In this document: one piece after another, positions 1 to 10,250 of the stretch
Numbering within the stretch: the stretch's first letter is position 1
Layout: each line of letters starts with the position of its first letter
DNA from: Clostridia bacterium
Lineage (GTDB): Bacteria; Bacillota; Clostridia; Oscillospirales; CAG-272
DNA length: 64,000 nt
Direction: 5' to 3'
NCBI GenBank assembly: GCA_017398595.1
Contig: JAFQFR010000038.1
Location: 1-64,000 of the forward strand
Position numbers and translations under genes: made by a program
Notes under the pieces: generated by a model
Told to the model about the DNA's origin: nothing
The model's database searches: none
The model's input: the letters and a program-made list of their open reading frames with translations, nothing else

Positions 1-35
1 AAAACGGACAGTCGAGGACGCCTGTCCCTACAAAA
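1..35. repeat. Intergenic repeat family A, copy 1
   Basis: The window opens inside a short repeat with a GGACAG/CTGTCC stem and the ending GCCTGTCCCTACA. Near-identical copies lie at about 39445-39475 and, on the other strand, 54681-54713. All three are intergenic. Confidence 0.75.
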
Positions 36-101
36 TACGAAATACATACATATTGCATTTTATTAAACCTTTTCATTTCACACAAAGGAGAAAACTGTCA
101 C

Positions 102-479
102 ATGGAGCAGACTGCAAAACGGCGGGAATGGATCTTACTGGCGCTCGGGGCGATCGGCGCTGGATTTTTAAACGGATTGCTGGGTGCGGGCGGCGGCATC
201 ATCCTCTATTTTGTCCTCGGCGCGCTCTACGGGCGCGGCGCAAAGGAAAATCTCGTCCTCTCCTCCACGGCGGTCATGTTTTTCTGCCTGATCTCCCTCT
301 TTTTCTACAAGGGAAACGCCGCCCTCACCGTGCGCGACATCCTCGGCGTGGGCATTCCCGCCGCGGCGGGCGGACTCGTCGGCGCACTGCTGCTGAACAA
401 AATCCCCGCGCACGCCATGAAAAAGATCTTTTCGGCAGTGATCATCCTCGGCGGCATTCTGATGCTGGTGCGCGCATAG
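102..479 (+). CDS. TSUP (TauE/SafE) half-transporter, N-terminal repeat
   Basis: This 125-residue membrane protein has about four hydrophobic segments and the glycine-rich motif GLLGAGGGIIL near residues 25-35, typical of the first repeat of TauE/SafE-type anion exporters. Full-length TSUP proteins are about 250 residues with two four-helix repeats, so this is half size. The start follows AAAGGAGA at a good distance. The next gene, 57 bases downstream, is the second half, so the two products probably assemble as a heterodimer in the membrane. The substrate (sulfite, sulfoacetate or another organic anion) cannot be read from the sequence. Confidence 0.8.
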   Translation: MEQTAKRREWILLALGAIGAGFLNGLLGAGGGIILYFVLGALYGRGAKENLVLSSTAVMFFCLISLFFYKGNAALTVRDILGVGIPAAAGGLVGALLLNKIPAHAMKKIFSAVIILGGILMLVRA

Positions 480-536
480 CGCGCAATGCATGACGGCATA
501 GCCGCCAAATCATTTTGTAACCAAGGAGACTTGCAC

Positions 537-917
537 ATGACATTTGCATCCTTTCTTGTCGCCATGCTGGCGGGCATGGGCGTCGGCAGCGGCGGGCTGT
601 TCATCGTGTATCTGACTGTGCTTTCGGGCATGCCGCAGCTCGAAGCGCAAGGGCTCAACCTGCACTTTTTCATCTTTGCCACCGCCGCCGCGCTCCTGCT
701 GCACGCAAGGACACATCCGCTCCCCTTTCGGCGGCTGGCATATGTCTGCGGTATGGGCAGCATCGGCTGCGTGCTCGGCGCGATCCTCGCGCAAAACATG
801 CACGGCGGCACACTGCGCACGGTCTTTGCCATCGTGCTGATCCTGACCGGGCTCGTCACCTTTTTTACCAAGGACAAGCGAAAAAATGAAAATTTTGAAA
901 AAACTATTTACAAATAG
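537..917 (+). CDS. TSUP half-transporter, C-terminal repeat
   Basis: This 126-residue membrane protein carries the second TSUP glycine motif (GMGVGSGGL near residues 14-22) and three to four hydrophobic segments, ending in a basic tail. I chose the ATG at 537 because AAGGAG lies just before it; an upstream in-frame ATG at 486 has no such site. It is co-directional with the first half and probably cotranscribed. The two stop and start signals are intact and each gene has its own ribosome binding site, which argues for a true split gene and not a frameshift. Confidence 0.8.
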   Translation: MTFASFLVAMLAGMGVGSGGLFIVYLTVLSGMPQLEAQGLNLHFFIFATAAALLLHARTHPLPFRRLAYVCGMGSIGCVLGAILAQNMHGGTLRTVFAIVLILTGLVTFFTKDKRKNENFEKTIYK

Positions 918-935
918 GAAATTTTGTGGTATACT
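907..935 (+). promoter_or_regulatory. Promoter of rpsO
   Basis: TTTACA (907-912), a 17-bp spacer and TATACT (930-935) preceded by an extended TG. The -35 box overlaps the stop codon of the TSUP gene. Confidence 0.85.
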
Positions 936-944
936 TACCGTCGC

Positions 945-1055
945 AATGCCATGACTCAGCGGACGGGCAGCCGTACCGAACGGTACATTTTCACCGACCG
1001 CCGCTTGGTTTTCGGTAAATATTTTACAAGGTGAAAGCGGCCTTTCACGCTTTCA
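945..1055 (+). promoter_or_regulatory. Structured rpsO leader, possible S15 autoregulation site
   Basis: The leader holds three hairpins: GTACC/GGTAC at 973-986, ACCGA/TCGGT at about 992-1015, and GTGAAAG/CTTTCAC at 1031-1048, the last just before the ribosome binding site. Many bacteria have S15 bind its own leader. That S15 binds here is inference. Confidence 0.45.
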
Positions 1056-1069
1056 GAAAGGAACCTATC

Positions 1070-1336
1070 ATGATGATGAAGGAACAGAAGCAGGAGATCA
1101 TTACCACTTATGCGACCCACGAGGGTGACACCGGTTCGCCCGAGGTTCAGATCGCTATTCTCACCAAGAGAATCAACGACCTCACCGAGCACCTCAAGGC
1201 AAACCCCAAGGATCACCACAGCCGCCGCGGTATGTTCAAGATGATCGGTAACAGAAGAAACCTTCTGAACTACCTGCAGAAGAAGGACATCGAGCGCTAT
1301 CGTGCAATCGTTGAAAAGCTCGGTCTCCGCAAGTAA
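1070..1336 (+). CDS. rpsO: 30S ribosomal protein S15
   Basis: S15 is a primary binder of the 16S rRNA central domain. The 88-residue protein shows the family core [12 protein letters not shown] at about 14-25, HxxDHHSRRG-like residues and an RRNLLNYL segment. Three ATG codons occur in a row at 1070, 1073 and 1076, and AGAAAGGA sits 7-13 bases before them, so the exact start is uncertain by two residues. It is followed by pnp, a common gene order, but a terminator separates the two. Confidence 0.97.
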   Translation: MMMKEQKQEIITTYATHEGDTGSPEVQIAILTKRINDLTEHLKANPKDHHSRRGMFKMIGNRRNLLNYLQKKDIERYRAIVEKLGLRK

Positions 1337-1350
1337 TTTTGTTAGAAATC

Positions 1351-1387
1351 AAACCGAAGATGCACCCGCGTCTTCGGTTTGTTCTCT
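1351..1387 (+). terminator. rpsO terminator
   Basis: A ten-base stem AAACCGAAGA/TCTTCGGTTT with a ten-base loop, followed by a short T-rich run. Confidence 0.8.
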
Positions 1388-1671
1388 ATAAAAGCAAAGA
1401 AAAAAGGCGGGAGGATTAGCCATTAAATATGTTGTTTTGGCGCAAAAAACGGCGTATTTAATTGCTAAACCGTTCCGCCAAAAATCTCGAGCACATCTAA
1501 AAACTCGGCGTATGGCGAGTGGCGAGAGATTTTTTCGCCAGGCTAAACAAAAACTTTGCACGCATAGTCGTTTCCTCTGCGAAAAAGTTTTTGTGACGAA
1601 TGACGGAAAAATATCCGCCGATTCGACGTGCGTGGAGTGTTTAGAGGGGCTCGCACATGGAGGAATTTGAA
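1388..1671 (+). promoter_or_regulatory. Long structured pnp leader region
   Basis: About 280 bases without a convincing gene. It contains nested inverted repeats: ATTAAATA at about 1422-1429 against TATTTAAT at about 1455-1462, a GGCGA/TCGCC hairpin around 1521-1542, and AAAAACTTT against AAAGTTTTT at about 1549-1593. PNPase leaders in other bacteria form long stems that control the gene, so these may be regulatory. No clear promoter was found. Confidence 0.4.
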
Positions 1672-3759
1672 ATGTTTGAAAACTACAAAGTGTTCGAGTA
1701 CACTCTGGCAGGCAGACCGCTCGTGATCGAGACCGGCAAGCTCGCAGGTCTTGCAAACGGCTCCTGTCTCGTTCGCTACGGCGAGACCGTCGTGCTGGCA
1801 TGCGCGACCGCATCCGAGAAGCCCCGCGACGGCATCGACTTTCTGCCGCTGTCGGTAGACTTTGAGGAGAGAATGTACGCTGCGGGCAAGATCCCCGGCG
1901 GCTTTCTCAAGCGTGAGGGTCGTCCCGGCGAGAAGGCTATTCTGACTTCCCGCGTGATCGACCGCCCCATCCGTCCCCTCTTCCCGAAGGATCTGCGCAA
2001 CGACGTTGCCATCTCGCTGACCGTTATGGCAGTGGATCCCGACTGCTCGCATGAGATTGCAGGCATGATCGGCGCATCCATCGCTCTGTCCATCTCGGAT
2101 ATTCCGTGGAACGGACCGATCGGCGGCGTATTCGTCGGCATGGTGGACGGCAAGCCCGTCATCAACCCCACGCTCGAGCAGCGCAAGGTCAGCGACATGG
2201 ATCTGACGGTTGCCGCTTCTATGGAAAAGATCGTCATGATCGAGGCAGGCGCAAACGAGATCAGCGACGACGATATGTACAACGCGATCATGGTCGCACA
2301 CGAGGAGATCAAGGGTCTGATCGGCTTCATCAACAAGATCGTCAGCGAGATCGGCAAGCCGAAGTTCAACTACCCCTCCTGCGAGCTTGACCACGATATG
2401 TTTGACGAAGTTTTCGCTTTCTGCGAAAAGGACGTTATGAACGCGCTCGACACCGACGACAAGAATGTCCGCGACGCACGCATGGTTCCGATCCAGGATG
2501 CCATCGTGGAGCAGTTCTCCGAAAAGTATCCCGAGATCGCTTCCATCATGGGCGAGCTCATCTATAAGATCCAGAAGAAGATCGTTCGCCGCTGGCTGCT
2601 TGAAGACGGCAAGCGCGTAGACGGTCGCCGTCTCGATGAGATCCGTCCCCTCGCAGCAGAGGTCGGTCTGATCAAGCGCGTACACGGCAGCGGTCTGTTC
2701 ACCCGCGGACAGACGCAGGTTCTCACCATCGCAACCCTCGGCTCCATGGATGACAAGCAGGAGCTCGACGGCATCGACGAGCAGACCGAGAAGCGCTACA
2801 TGCACCACTACAACATGCCCGGTTACTCCACCGGTGAAGCAAAGGCAGCAAGAAGCCCCGGACGCCGCGAGATCGGCCACGGCGCACTGGCTGAGCGTTC
2901 GCTCGTGCCGGTTCTCCCCTCTGTTGAGGAGTTCCCCTACGCAATGCGCCTGGTTTCCGAGGTCGTTTCCTCCAACGGTTCCACCTCGCAGGCATCCGTC
3001 TGCGGCTCCACGCTCGCACTGATGGACGCAGGCGTACCGATCAAGGCTCCCGTTGCAGGTATCTCCTGCGGTCTGATCACCGAGGGTGAGAGATGGATGA
3101 CCATGATCGACATTCAGGGTCTCGAGGACTTCTACGGCGACATGGACTTCAAGGTTGCCGGCACCCACAAGGGTATCACCTCGATCCAGATGGACCTCAA
3201 GATCGACGGTCTGACCCCCGAGATCGTTAAGGAAGCATTCGCCGTTACCCACAAGGGACGTGACTATATCATCGACGAGATCATTCTCAAGGCGATCGAC
3301 AAGCCCAGAGCAGACGTCTCCGAGTTTGCACCCAAGATGATCACCATGAAGATCAACCCCGACAAGATCCGTGAGGTTATCGGCAGCGGCGGAAAAGTTA
3401 TTCAGAAGATCGTTGCAGACACCGGCGCGAAGATCGACATCGAGGACGACGGAAGCGTTTATATCTCCGCTGTCAACCGCGACGCGGCATATGCGGCACA
3501 GGAGATCATCGCAGGTATCGTCTTTGAGCCTACCGTAGGCGCAACCTACACCGGTAAGGTCACCCGCATCATCCCGATCGGCGCATTCGTTGAGTTTGCA
3601 CCCGGTAAGGAAGGCATGGTACACATCTCCAAGATCGCAAAAGAGCGCATCGAAAAGGTGGAGGACCGCGTGGAAGTCGGTCAGGAAGTCAAGGTCAAGT
3701 TCCTCGGCACCGACGAAAAGAACCGCATGAACCTCTCCATGAAGGACGCAGAACAGTAA
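1672..3759 (+). CDS. pnp: Polyribonucleotide nucleotidyltransferase (PNPase)
   Basis: PNPase degrades RNA 3' to 5' using phosphate. The 695-residue protein has two RNase PH domains separated by a helical segment. The second carries the usual GRGQT-like FTRGQTQ and the SDGSTSQASVC-like SSNGSTSQASVC. A KH domain (KIREVIGSGGKVIQ, about residues 560-575) and a C-terminal S1 domain follow. The ATG at 1672 has GGAGG eight bases upstream. An alternative ATG at 1657 would add five residues and also has a weaker G-rich site, so the start is not fully settled. Codon use is strongly biased, as expected for an abundant protein. Confidence 0.97.
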   Translation: MFENYKVFEYTLAGRPLVIETGKLAGLANGSCLVRYGETVVLACATASEKPRDGIDFLPLSVDFEERMYAAGKIPGGFLKREGRPGEKAILTSRVIDRPIRPLFPKDLRNDVAISLTVMAVDPDCSHEIAGMIGASIALSISDIPWNGPIGGVFVGMVDGKPVINPTLEQRKVSDMDLTVAASMEKIVMIEAGANEISDDDMYNAIMVAHEEIKGLIGFINKIVSEIGKPKFNYPSCELDHDMFDEVFAFCEKDVMNALDTDDKNVRDARMVPIQDAIVEQFSEKYPEIASIMGELIYKIQKKIVRRWLLEDGKRVDGRRLDEIRPLAAEVGLIKRVHGSGLFTRGQTQVLTIATLGSMDDKQELDGIDEQTEKRYMHHYNMPGYSTGEAKAARSPGRREIGHGALAERSLVPVLPSVEEFPYAMRLVSEVVSSNGSTSQASVCGSTLALMDAGVPIKAPVAGISCGLITEGERWMTMIDIQGLEDFYGDMDFKVAGTHKGITSIQMDLKIDGLTPEIVKEAFAVTHKGRDYIIDEIILKAIDKPRADVSEFAPKMITMKINPDKIREVIGSGGKVIQKIVADTGAKIDIEDDGSVYISAVNRDAAYAAQEIIAGIVFEPTVGATYTGKVTRIIPIGAFVEFAPGKEGMVHISKIAKERIEKVEDRVEVGQEVKVKFLGTDEKNRMNLSMKDAEQ

Positions 3760-3769
3760 AAAGCACACG

Positions 3770-3801
3770 GCGGCACAGGTAAAAACCTGTGCCGCTTTTT
3801 T
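3770..3801 (+). terminator. pnp terminator
   Basis: GCGGCACAGGT/ACCTGTGCCGC with an AAAA loop and six T residues. Confidence 0.93.
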
Positions 3802-3832
3802 ACTGCATTCGTCCAAACCGCGGTTTTCTCTC

Positions 3833-3860
3833 TTGACTTCTTTTTTTCGCCATATATAAT
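3833..3860 (+). promoter_or_regulatory. Promoter of the lacZ operon
   Basis: TTGACT (3833-3838), a 16-bp spacer and TATAAT (3855-3860). It lies 30 bases after the pnp terminator. Confidence 0.85.
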
Positions 3861-3862
3861 AA

Positions 3863-6937
<3,075 letters not shown>

Positions 6938-6951
6938 AAAAGAGGAACATC

Positions 6952-7740
6952 ATGCTGCAAACCATTATTTCGATCGTACAAGAAGCCGCCAAGATCGCAA
7001 AGAGCGGCGCCGACACCGTCTGTGAAAAGGGCGCGGCAAACTTCGTCACCGACAAGGACGTTGCCGTGGAAAAGTTCCTGCGAGGCGCGCTGTATGAAGC
7101 CTTCCCCGCCATGGGGTTCGTCGGTGAGGAAGAGGACTTTGCTGCCGACGCGCTCGACAAAGAATACACCGCCGTGGTCGATCCGATCGACGGCACCATG
7201 AACTTTACCCGCGACATGAACCTGAGCGTGATCTCGGTCGCCGTACTGCACCGGGGCAAGCCGTATATCGGCGTGGTCTACAACCCGTGGACAGACGAGC
7301 TGTTCACCGCCGAGCGCGGCAAGGGCGCCGCTTTGAACGGAAAGCCCATTCATGTCTCCGACCGCCCCTTGAAAAGCGCGTGCTTTTTCACCGCGTGGAG
7401 CACCTACAAAAAAGAGTTTGCCAAGGCTTGCTTTTCCATCTCCGAGGAAGTCTACTACGACACCTGCGACATCCGCCGTCTCGGCGTTTGCGCGCTCGAA
7501 CTCTGCTACATGGCGGCGGGACGCGGCGAGCTCTACTTTGAGATCCGCCTGTTCCCGTGGGATTACGCCGCGGCGCAGCTCATTCTGACCGAGGCGGGCG
7601 GCTGCATCGGCACCATCGGCATGGATGCCCCCACCTACACACGCCCGCAGCCCATCGTCGCCGCCAATACAAAAGAAAACTTCGACTATCTGATGCAAAA
7701 AGTCACAAAATACGTACCCACCATCCCATACGAAGACTGA
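6952..7740 (+). CDS. Inositol monophosphatase family protein
   Basis: A Mg2+-dependent sugar-phosphate phosphatase fold of 262 residues. The metal-binding signatures are all present: GEE at 58-60, DPIDGT at 77-82 and WDYAA at 203-207. The family includes inositol-1-phosphatase and fructose-1,6-bisphosphatase-like enzymes, and the substrate cannot be set from these motifs. It sits 14 bases after lacZ with AGAGGA before the start, so the two are cotranscribed, which hints at a role in sugar-phosphate handling. Confidence 0.88.
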   Translation: MLQTIISIVQEAAKIAKSGADTVCEKGAANFVTDKDVAVEKFLRGALYEAFPAMGFVGEEEDFAADALDKEYTAVVDPIDGTMNFTRDMNLSVISVAVLHRGKPYIGVVYNPWTDELFTAERGKGAALNGKPIHVSDRPLKSACFFTAWSTYKKEFAKACFSISEEVYYDTCDIRRLGVCALELCYMAAGRGELYFEIRLFPWDYAAAQLILTEAGGCIGTIGMDAPTYTRPQPIVAANTKENFDYLMQKVTKYVPTIPYED

Positions 7741-7760
7741 AAAACGAAAGGATCATTCCC

Positions 7761-8519
7761 ATGACCGACCAAAAGACTATGGCGTATATCAACATGTTCG
7801 GCGTGCTGGGCGCACTGCCGATGCTGTGCAAGCTCGACAGCCAAGCCGCGGCACTCCTGACAGGCAAAACGCCCATCGCGCTCTGCCTGAGTGTCAAGAA
7901 CGGCCCTGCCGCAACCTTCACCTTTGCAGACGGCGGCTGTACGATGGAGAGCGGCGAGCAGAAATGCGACATCAAGATCCCCTTTTCGACCTGTGAAAAA
8001 TTCAACGGCATGATCGACGGCACCGTCACCCCCATCCCCTCGAAGGGATTTACCAAGATCGGCTTTTTGACGGGCCCGTTTATCAAGCTCACCGACCGCC
8101 TGTCCGCATACCTGCGCGCTTCCGAAAGCGATCTTGCAGACGAGCAGTTTTTCAACGTCAGCACCGAGCTGATGCTCTATGTCATCGGCGGTGCGGTCGC
8201 CGCCATCGGTAACTATGACAGGATCGGCTCGTTCAGCGCATCGAATACCCCCGACGGCATCGTGCATCTTTCGATCAAGGACGGTCCCTGCGCCACCGTC
8301 ACCGTGCGCGATCACAAACTGACCGCCGCGCCGGGCAGAAACGGCGATCCGCGCGCCGTCATGGAGTTTGCGAGCATCCGCCTCGCACGCGCGTTGTTTG
8401 ACGGCAAGGTCAACTCGATGGACTGCATCGGCAAGCAGACGATCACCATGCGCGGTATGATCTCCATGCTCGACAATATCAACCGCATTCTCGACAGAGT
8501 CGGTTTATACCTTGCATAA
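7761..8519 (+). CDS. Putative SCP2-like lipid-binding domain protein
   Basis: A 252-residue soluble protein without signal peptide or membrane segment. Two stretches (about residues 55-100 and 205-250) read like a sterol-carrier-protein-2 pattern of a beta strand rich in G, K and D followed by an amphipathic helix. The end, from GKQTITMRGMISML, resembles the SCP2 terminal helix. The assignment is tentative. It starts 20 bases after the phosphatase stop with GAAAGGA upstream, so it belongs to the lacZ operon. A role in hydrophobic-ligand binding in a sugar operon is unexplained. Confidence 0.45.
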   Translation: MTDQKTMAYINMFGVLGALPMLCKLDSQAAALLTGKTPIALCLSVKNGPAATFTFADGGCTMESGEQKCDIKIPFSTCEKFNGMIDGTVTPIPSKGFTKIGFLTGPFIKLTDRLSAYLRASESDLADEQFFNVSTELMLYVIGGAVAAIGNYDRIGSFSASNTPDGIVHLSIKDGPCATVTVRDHKLTAAPGRNGDPRAVMEFASIRLARALFDGKVNSMDCIGKQTITMRGMISMLDNINRILDRVGLYLA

Positions 8520-8525
8520 AGCCAT

Positions 8526-8644
8526 CACTTCAAAACCAAGGTTTTGAAGTGGAGGGGGTCGCTTACTCGCGTCGGCGCGCCGCATTCGCGGCACTTGCGC
8601 CCCCTTAAGGAGTTTTAAAGTCGGCGCATGTCCGCCTTTAAAAC
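8526..8644 (+). repeat. Structured three-hairpin intergenic element, copy 1
   Basis: Begins six bases after a stop codon. Helix 1 is CACTTCAAAAC/GTTTTGAAGTG (8526-8536, 8541-8551) with loop CAAG. Helix 2 pairs GGGGG-CGC (8554-8562) with GCG-CCCCC (8597-8604) and holds an inner GCCGC/GCGGC hairpin. Then comes TTAAGGA, and helix 3 pairs GTTTTAAAG (8612-8620) with CTTTAAAAC (8636-8644). Copy 2 lies between walR and walK at 43484-43616. Helices 1 and 2 show compensatory changes between the copies. Confidence 0.7.
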
Positions 8645-8670
8645 CAATTTATTATTTTCGGAGAAAAACG

Positions 8671-9909
8671 ATGGAACATAAGATCAACACCTACGAAAAG
8701 AGCCGTGCGCTGTTCGAGCGCGCGACCAAGGTCATTCCCTCCGGCATTTACGGGCACCAGGGACCCGCAGAGGGATGCTTTATCCCGGTGGAAGCCTTCC
8801 CCTTCTACTCGGATCACGCCAAGGGCAGTTACTTCTGGGATGTGGACGGCAACCGCTTCATCGACTACATGTGTGCCTACGGCCCGAACATTATGGGTTA
8901 TAACGACGAGGAGATCGACGAGGCGGCAAGACGGCAGATGGAAAAGGAAAACTGCGTCACCGCGCCCTCGGCGGTGATGGTCGAGTTTGCCGAGCTGCTG
9001 ACCGACACGGTCGCCACCGCAGACTGGTCGTTCTTCGCCAAAAACGGCAACGACGTCACCACCCTCGCGGTGATGACCGCACGCGCCTATACACACCGCA
9101 AGAAGATCGTCTTTTTCAAGGGCTATTACCACGGCGTTTCGCCCTGGACGCAAAAGATCGACTATCCCGGTATCATCGAAGAGGATGTTGCCAACAATAT
9201 CTATGTCAAGTGGAACGACTACGACGAGCTGGAACGCGTCTTTGCGGAAAACCGCGGCGAGATCGCGGCGGTCATTTCCCAGCCGTACATGCACGGCAAC
9301 TTCATGGACAACGAGATGCCCGCCGAAGGCTTTTGGGCAAAGGTGCGCAAAAAATGCACCGACGAAGGTACCGTGCTGATCGTGGACGATGTGCGCGCGG
9401 GCTTCCGCCTCGACCTTGCGGGCTCGGATCACTATTTCGGCTTTGAAGCGGACCTCATCTGCTTTTGCAAAGCGCTTGCCAACGGCTACAATGTCTCGGC
9501 ACTCTGCGGCAAAGAATTTCTCAAAAACACCGTCAGCGGCATGTCCTTCACGGGCAGCTATTGGATGAGCGCCGTTCCCTTTGCGGCGGGCATCGCCTGC
9601 ATCCAAAAGATGAAACGACTCGATCTGCCAACGCTTCTGATGCAAAAGGGTACGATGCTCTGCGACGGGCTCAAAGCCACTGCCAAAAAGCACGGCTATG
9701 ATCTGCGTGTCTCGGGTGCGCCGTCGCTCTTTTACCTGCGCATCGCCAACGACGACAGCCTGATGATCCATCAGCGCTTCATTGCGGAGATGGTCAAACG
9801 CGGCGTGTACCTGACGAGCCATCACAATCACTTCATCAATTACGCCCTCTCCGAAGCAGACATACGGGAAACCATCGAGATTGCAGACGAAGTGTTCCGC
9901 GTGCTGTAA
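8671..9909 (+). CDS. Class III aminotransferase, GSA-aminomutase-like
   Basis: A PLP-dependent fold-type I enzyme of 412 residues. It resembles glutamate-1-semialdehyde 2,1-aminomutase: N-terminal KVIPSGIYGH, a GYYHG segment, IVDDVRAGFR as the cofactor aspartate region, and the likely Schiff-base lysine Lys267 in CFCKALANGYN. True HemL has a GKVIGGG-type lysine motif and lies with heme genes. Neither holds here, so I leave the substrate open. CGGAG precedes the ATG. The structured element separates it from the lacZ operon, but both are co-directional. Confidence 0.8.
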   Translation: MEHKINTYEKSRALFERATKVIPSGIYGHQGPAEGCFIPVEAFPFYSDHAKGSYFWDVDGNRFIDYMCAYGPNIMGYNDEEIDEAARRQMEKENCVTAPSAVMVEFAELLTDTVATADWSFFAKNGNDVTTLAVMTARAYTHRKKIVFFKGYYHGVSPWTQKIDYPGIIEEDVANNIYVKWNDYDELERVFAENRGEIAAVISQPYMHGNFMDNEMPAEGFWAKVRKKCTDEGTVLIVDDVRAGFRLDLAGSDHYFGFEADLICFCKALANGYNVSALCGKEFLKNTVSGMSFTGSYWMSAVPFAAGIACIQKMKRLDLPTLLMQKGTMLCDGLKATAKKHGYDLRVSGAPSLFYLRIANDDSLMIHQRFIAEMVKRGVYLTSHHNHFINYALSEADIRETIEIADEVFRVL

Positions 9910-9935
9910 AAAGTCGAATATTTTCAAAAAAAGTC

Positions 9936-9964
9936 TTTACAAACCCATCGCGAAGTGCTATCAT
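9936..9964 (+). promoter_or_regulatory. Promoter of the 9971 leader or small RNA
   Basis: TTTACA (9936-9941), a 17-bp spacer and TATCAT (9959-9964), with an extended TGC immediately before the -10 box. Confidence 0.75.
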
Positions 9965-9970
9965 GAAGCC

Positions 9971-10058
9971 GGTAAAACTTTCCTTTCATCCGGTACTGCG
10001 ATGTCGGCAAGGGACTATGCAAAGTTTTTCGCGCCGTGCATCCGCACGGCGCTTTTTT
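9971..10058 (+). ncRNA. Structured leader or small RNA with its own promoter and terminator
   Basis: The predicted transcript is about 88 bases. AAAACTTT (9974-9981) pairs with AAAGTTTT (10021-10028). Nested inside are CCTT/AAGG (9982-9985, 10009-10012) and CCG/CGG (9990-9992, 10005-10007). The terminator follows directly. No reading frame with a ribosome binding site is present. It could be a stand-alone RNA, or an attenuating leader of the permease gene at 10251, for which I see no other promoter. I do not recognise it as a named riboswitch. Confidence 0.55.
10031..10058 (+). terminator. Terminator between the leader RNA and the permease gene
   Basis: GCGCCGTGC/GCACGGCGC with loop ATCC and six T residues. 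A second hairpin, ATGTTTTGCG/CGCAAAACAT, follows at about 10060-10084. Confidence 0.9.
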
Positions 10059-10099
10059 CATGTTTTGCGTGAACCGCAAAACATGAAAAGGGAAAAAGG

Positions 10100-10200
10100 A
10101 AGAAGTAAAAGTGCATAAGTTCGGTTGATTTTTGCACCTACGGTGCAAAAATCTTCATTACCTCTTCACTATTCTCTATTCTCTATTACCTACATTGTAT
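10100..10200 (+). repeat. Intergenic repeat family D, copy 1
   Basis: A hairpin GATTTTTGCACC/GGTGCAAAAATC is followed by a run built from TTCACTATT- and CTATTACC-like words. Related copies lie at about 24880-25045 and 45430-45495. It fills much of the gap before the permease gene. Confidence 0.7.
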
Positions 10201-10250
10201 CTTTTGCGGCGTTGCCGCGGTTGATAAATCTTTTTGGGAGGTAGACTGTT

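Noticed and set aside
102-917. Sequencing frameshift in one TSUP gene
   Set aside because: Both halves have proper starts with ribosome binding sites and are separated by 57 bases including a stop, so no single error joins them.
1437-1670. A 77-codon open frame between rpsO and pnp
   Set aside because: No ribosome binding site, and the region is dominated by inverted repeats. The reading is basic and low in hydrophobic core.
8671-9909. Calling the aminotransferase hemL
   Set aside because: The lysine motif differs from true glutamate-1-semialdehyde aminomutases and no heme genes are nearby.
9971-10030. c-di-GMP-I or purine riboswitch
   Set aside because: GGCAAGGGACTATGCAAAG loosely recalls conserved c-di-GMP-I words, but the spacing and helices do not fit, and no purine-riboswitch loop is present.
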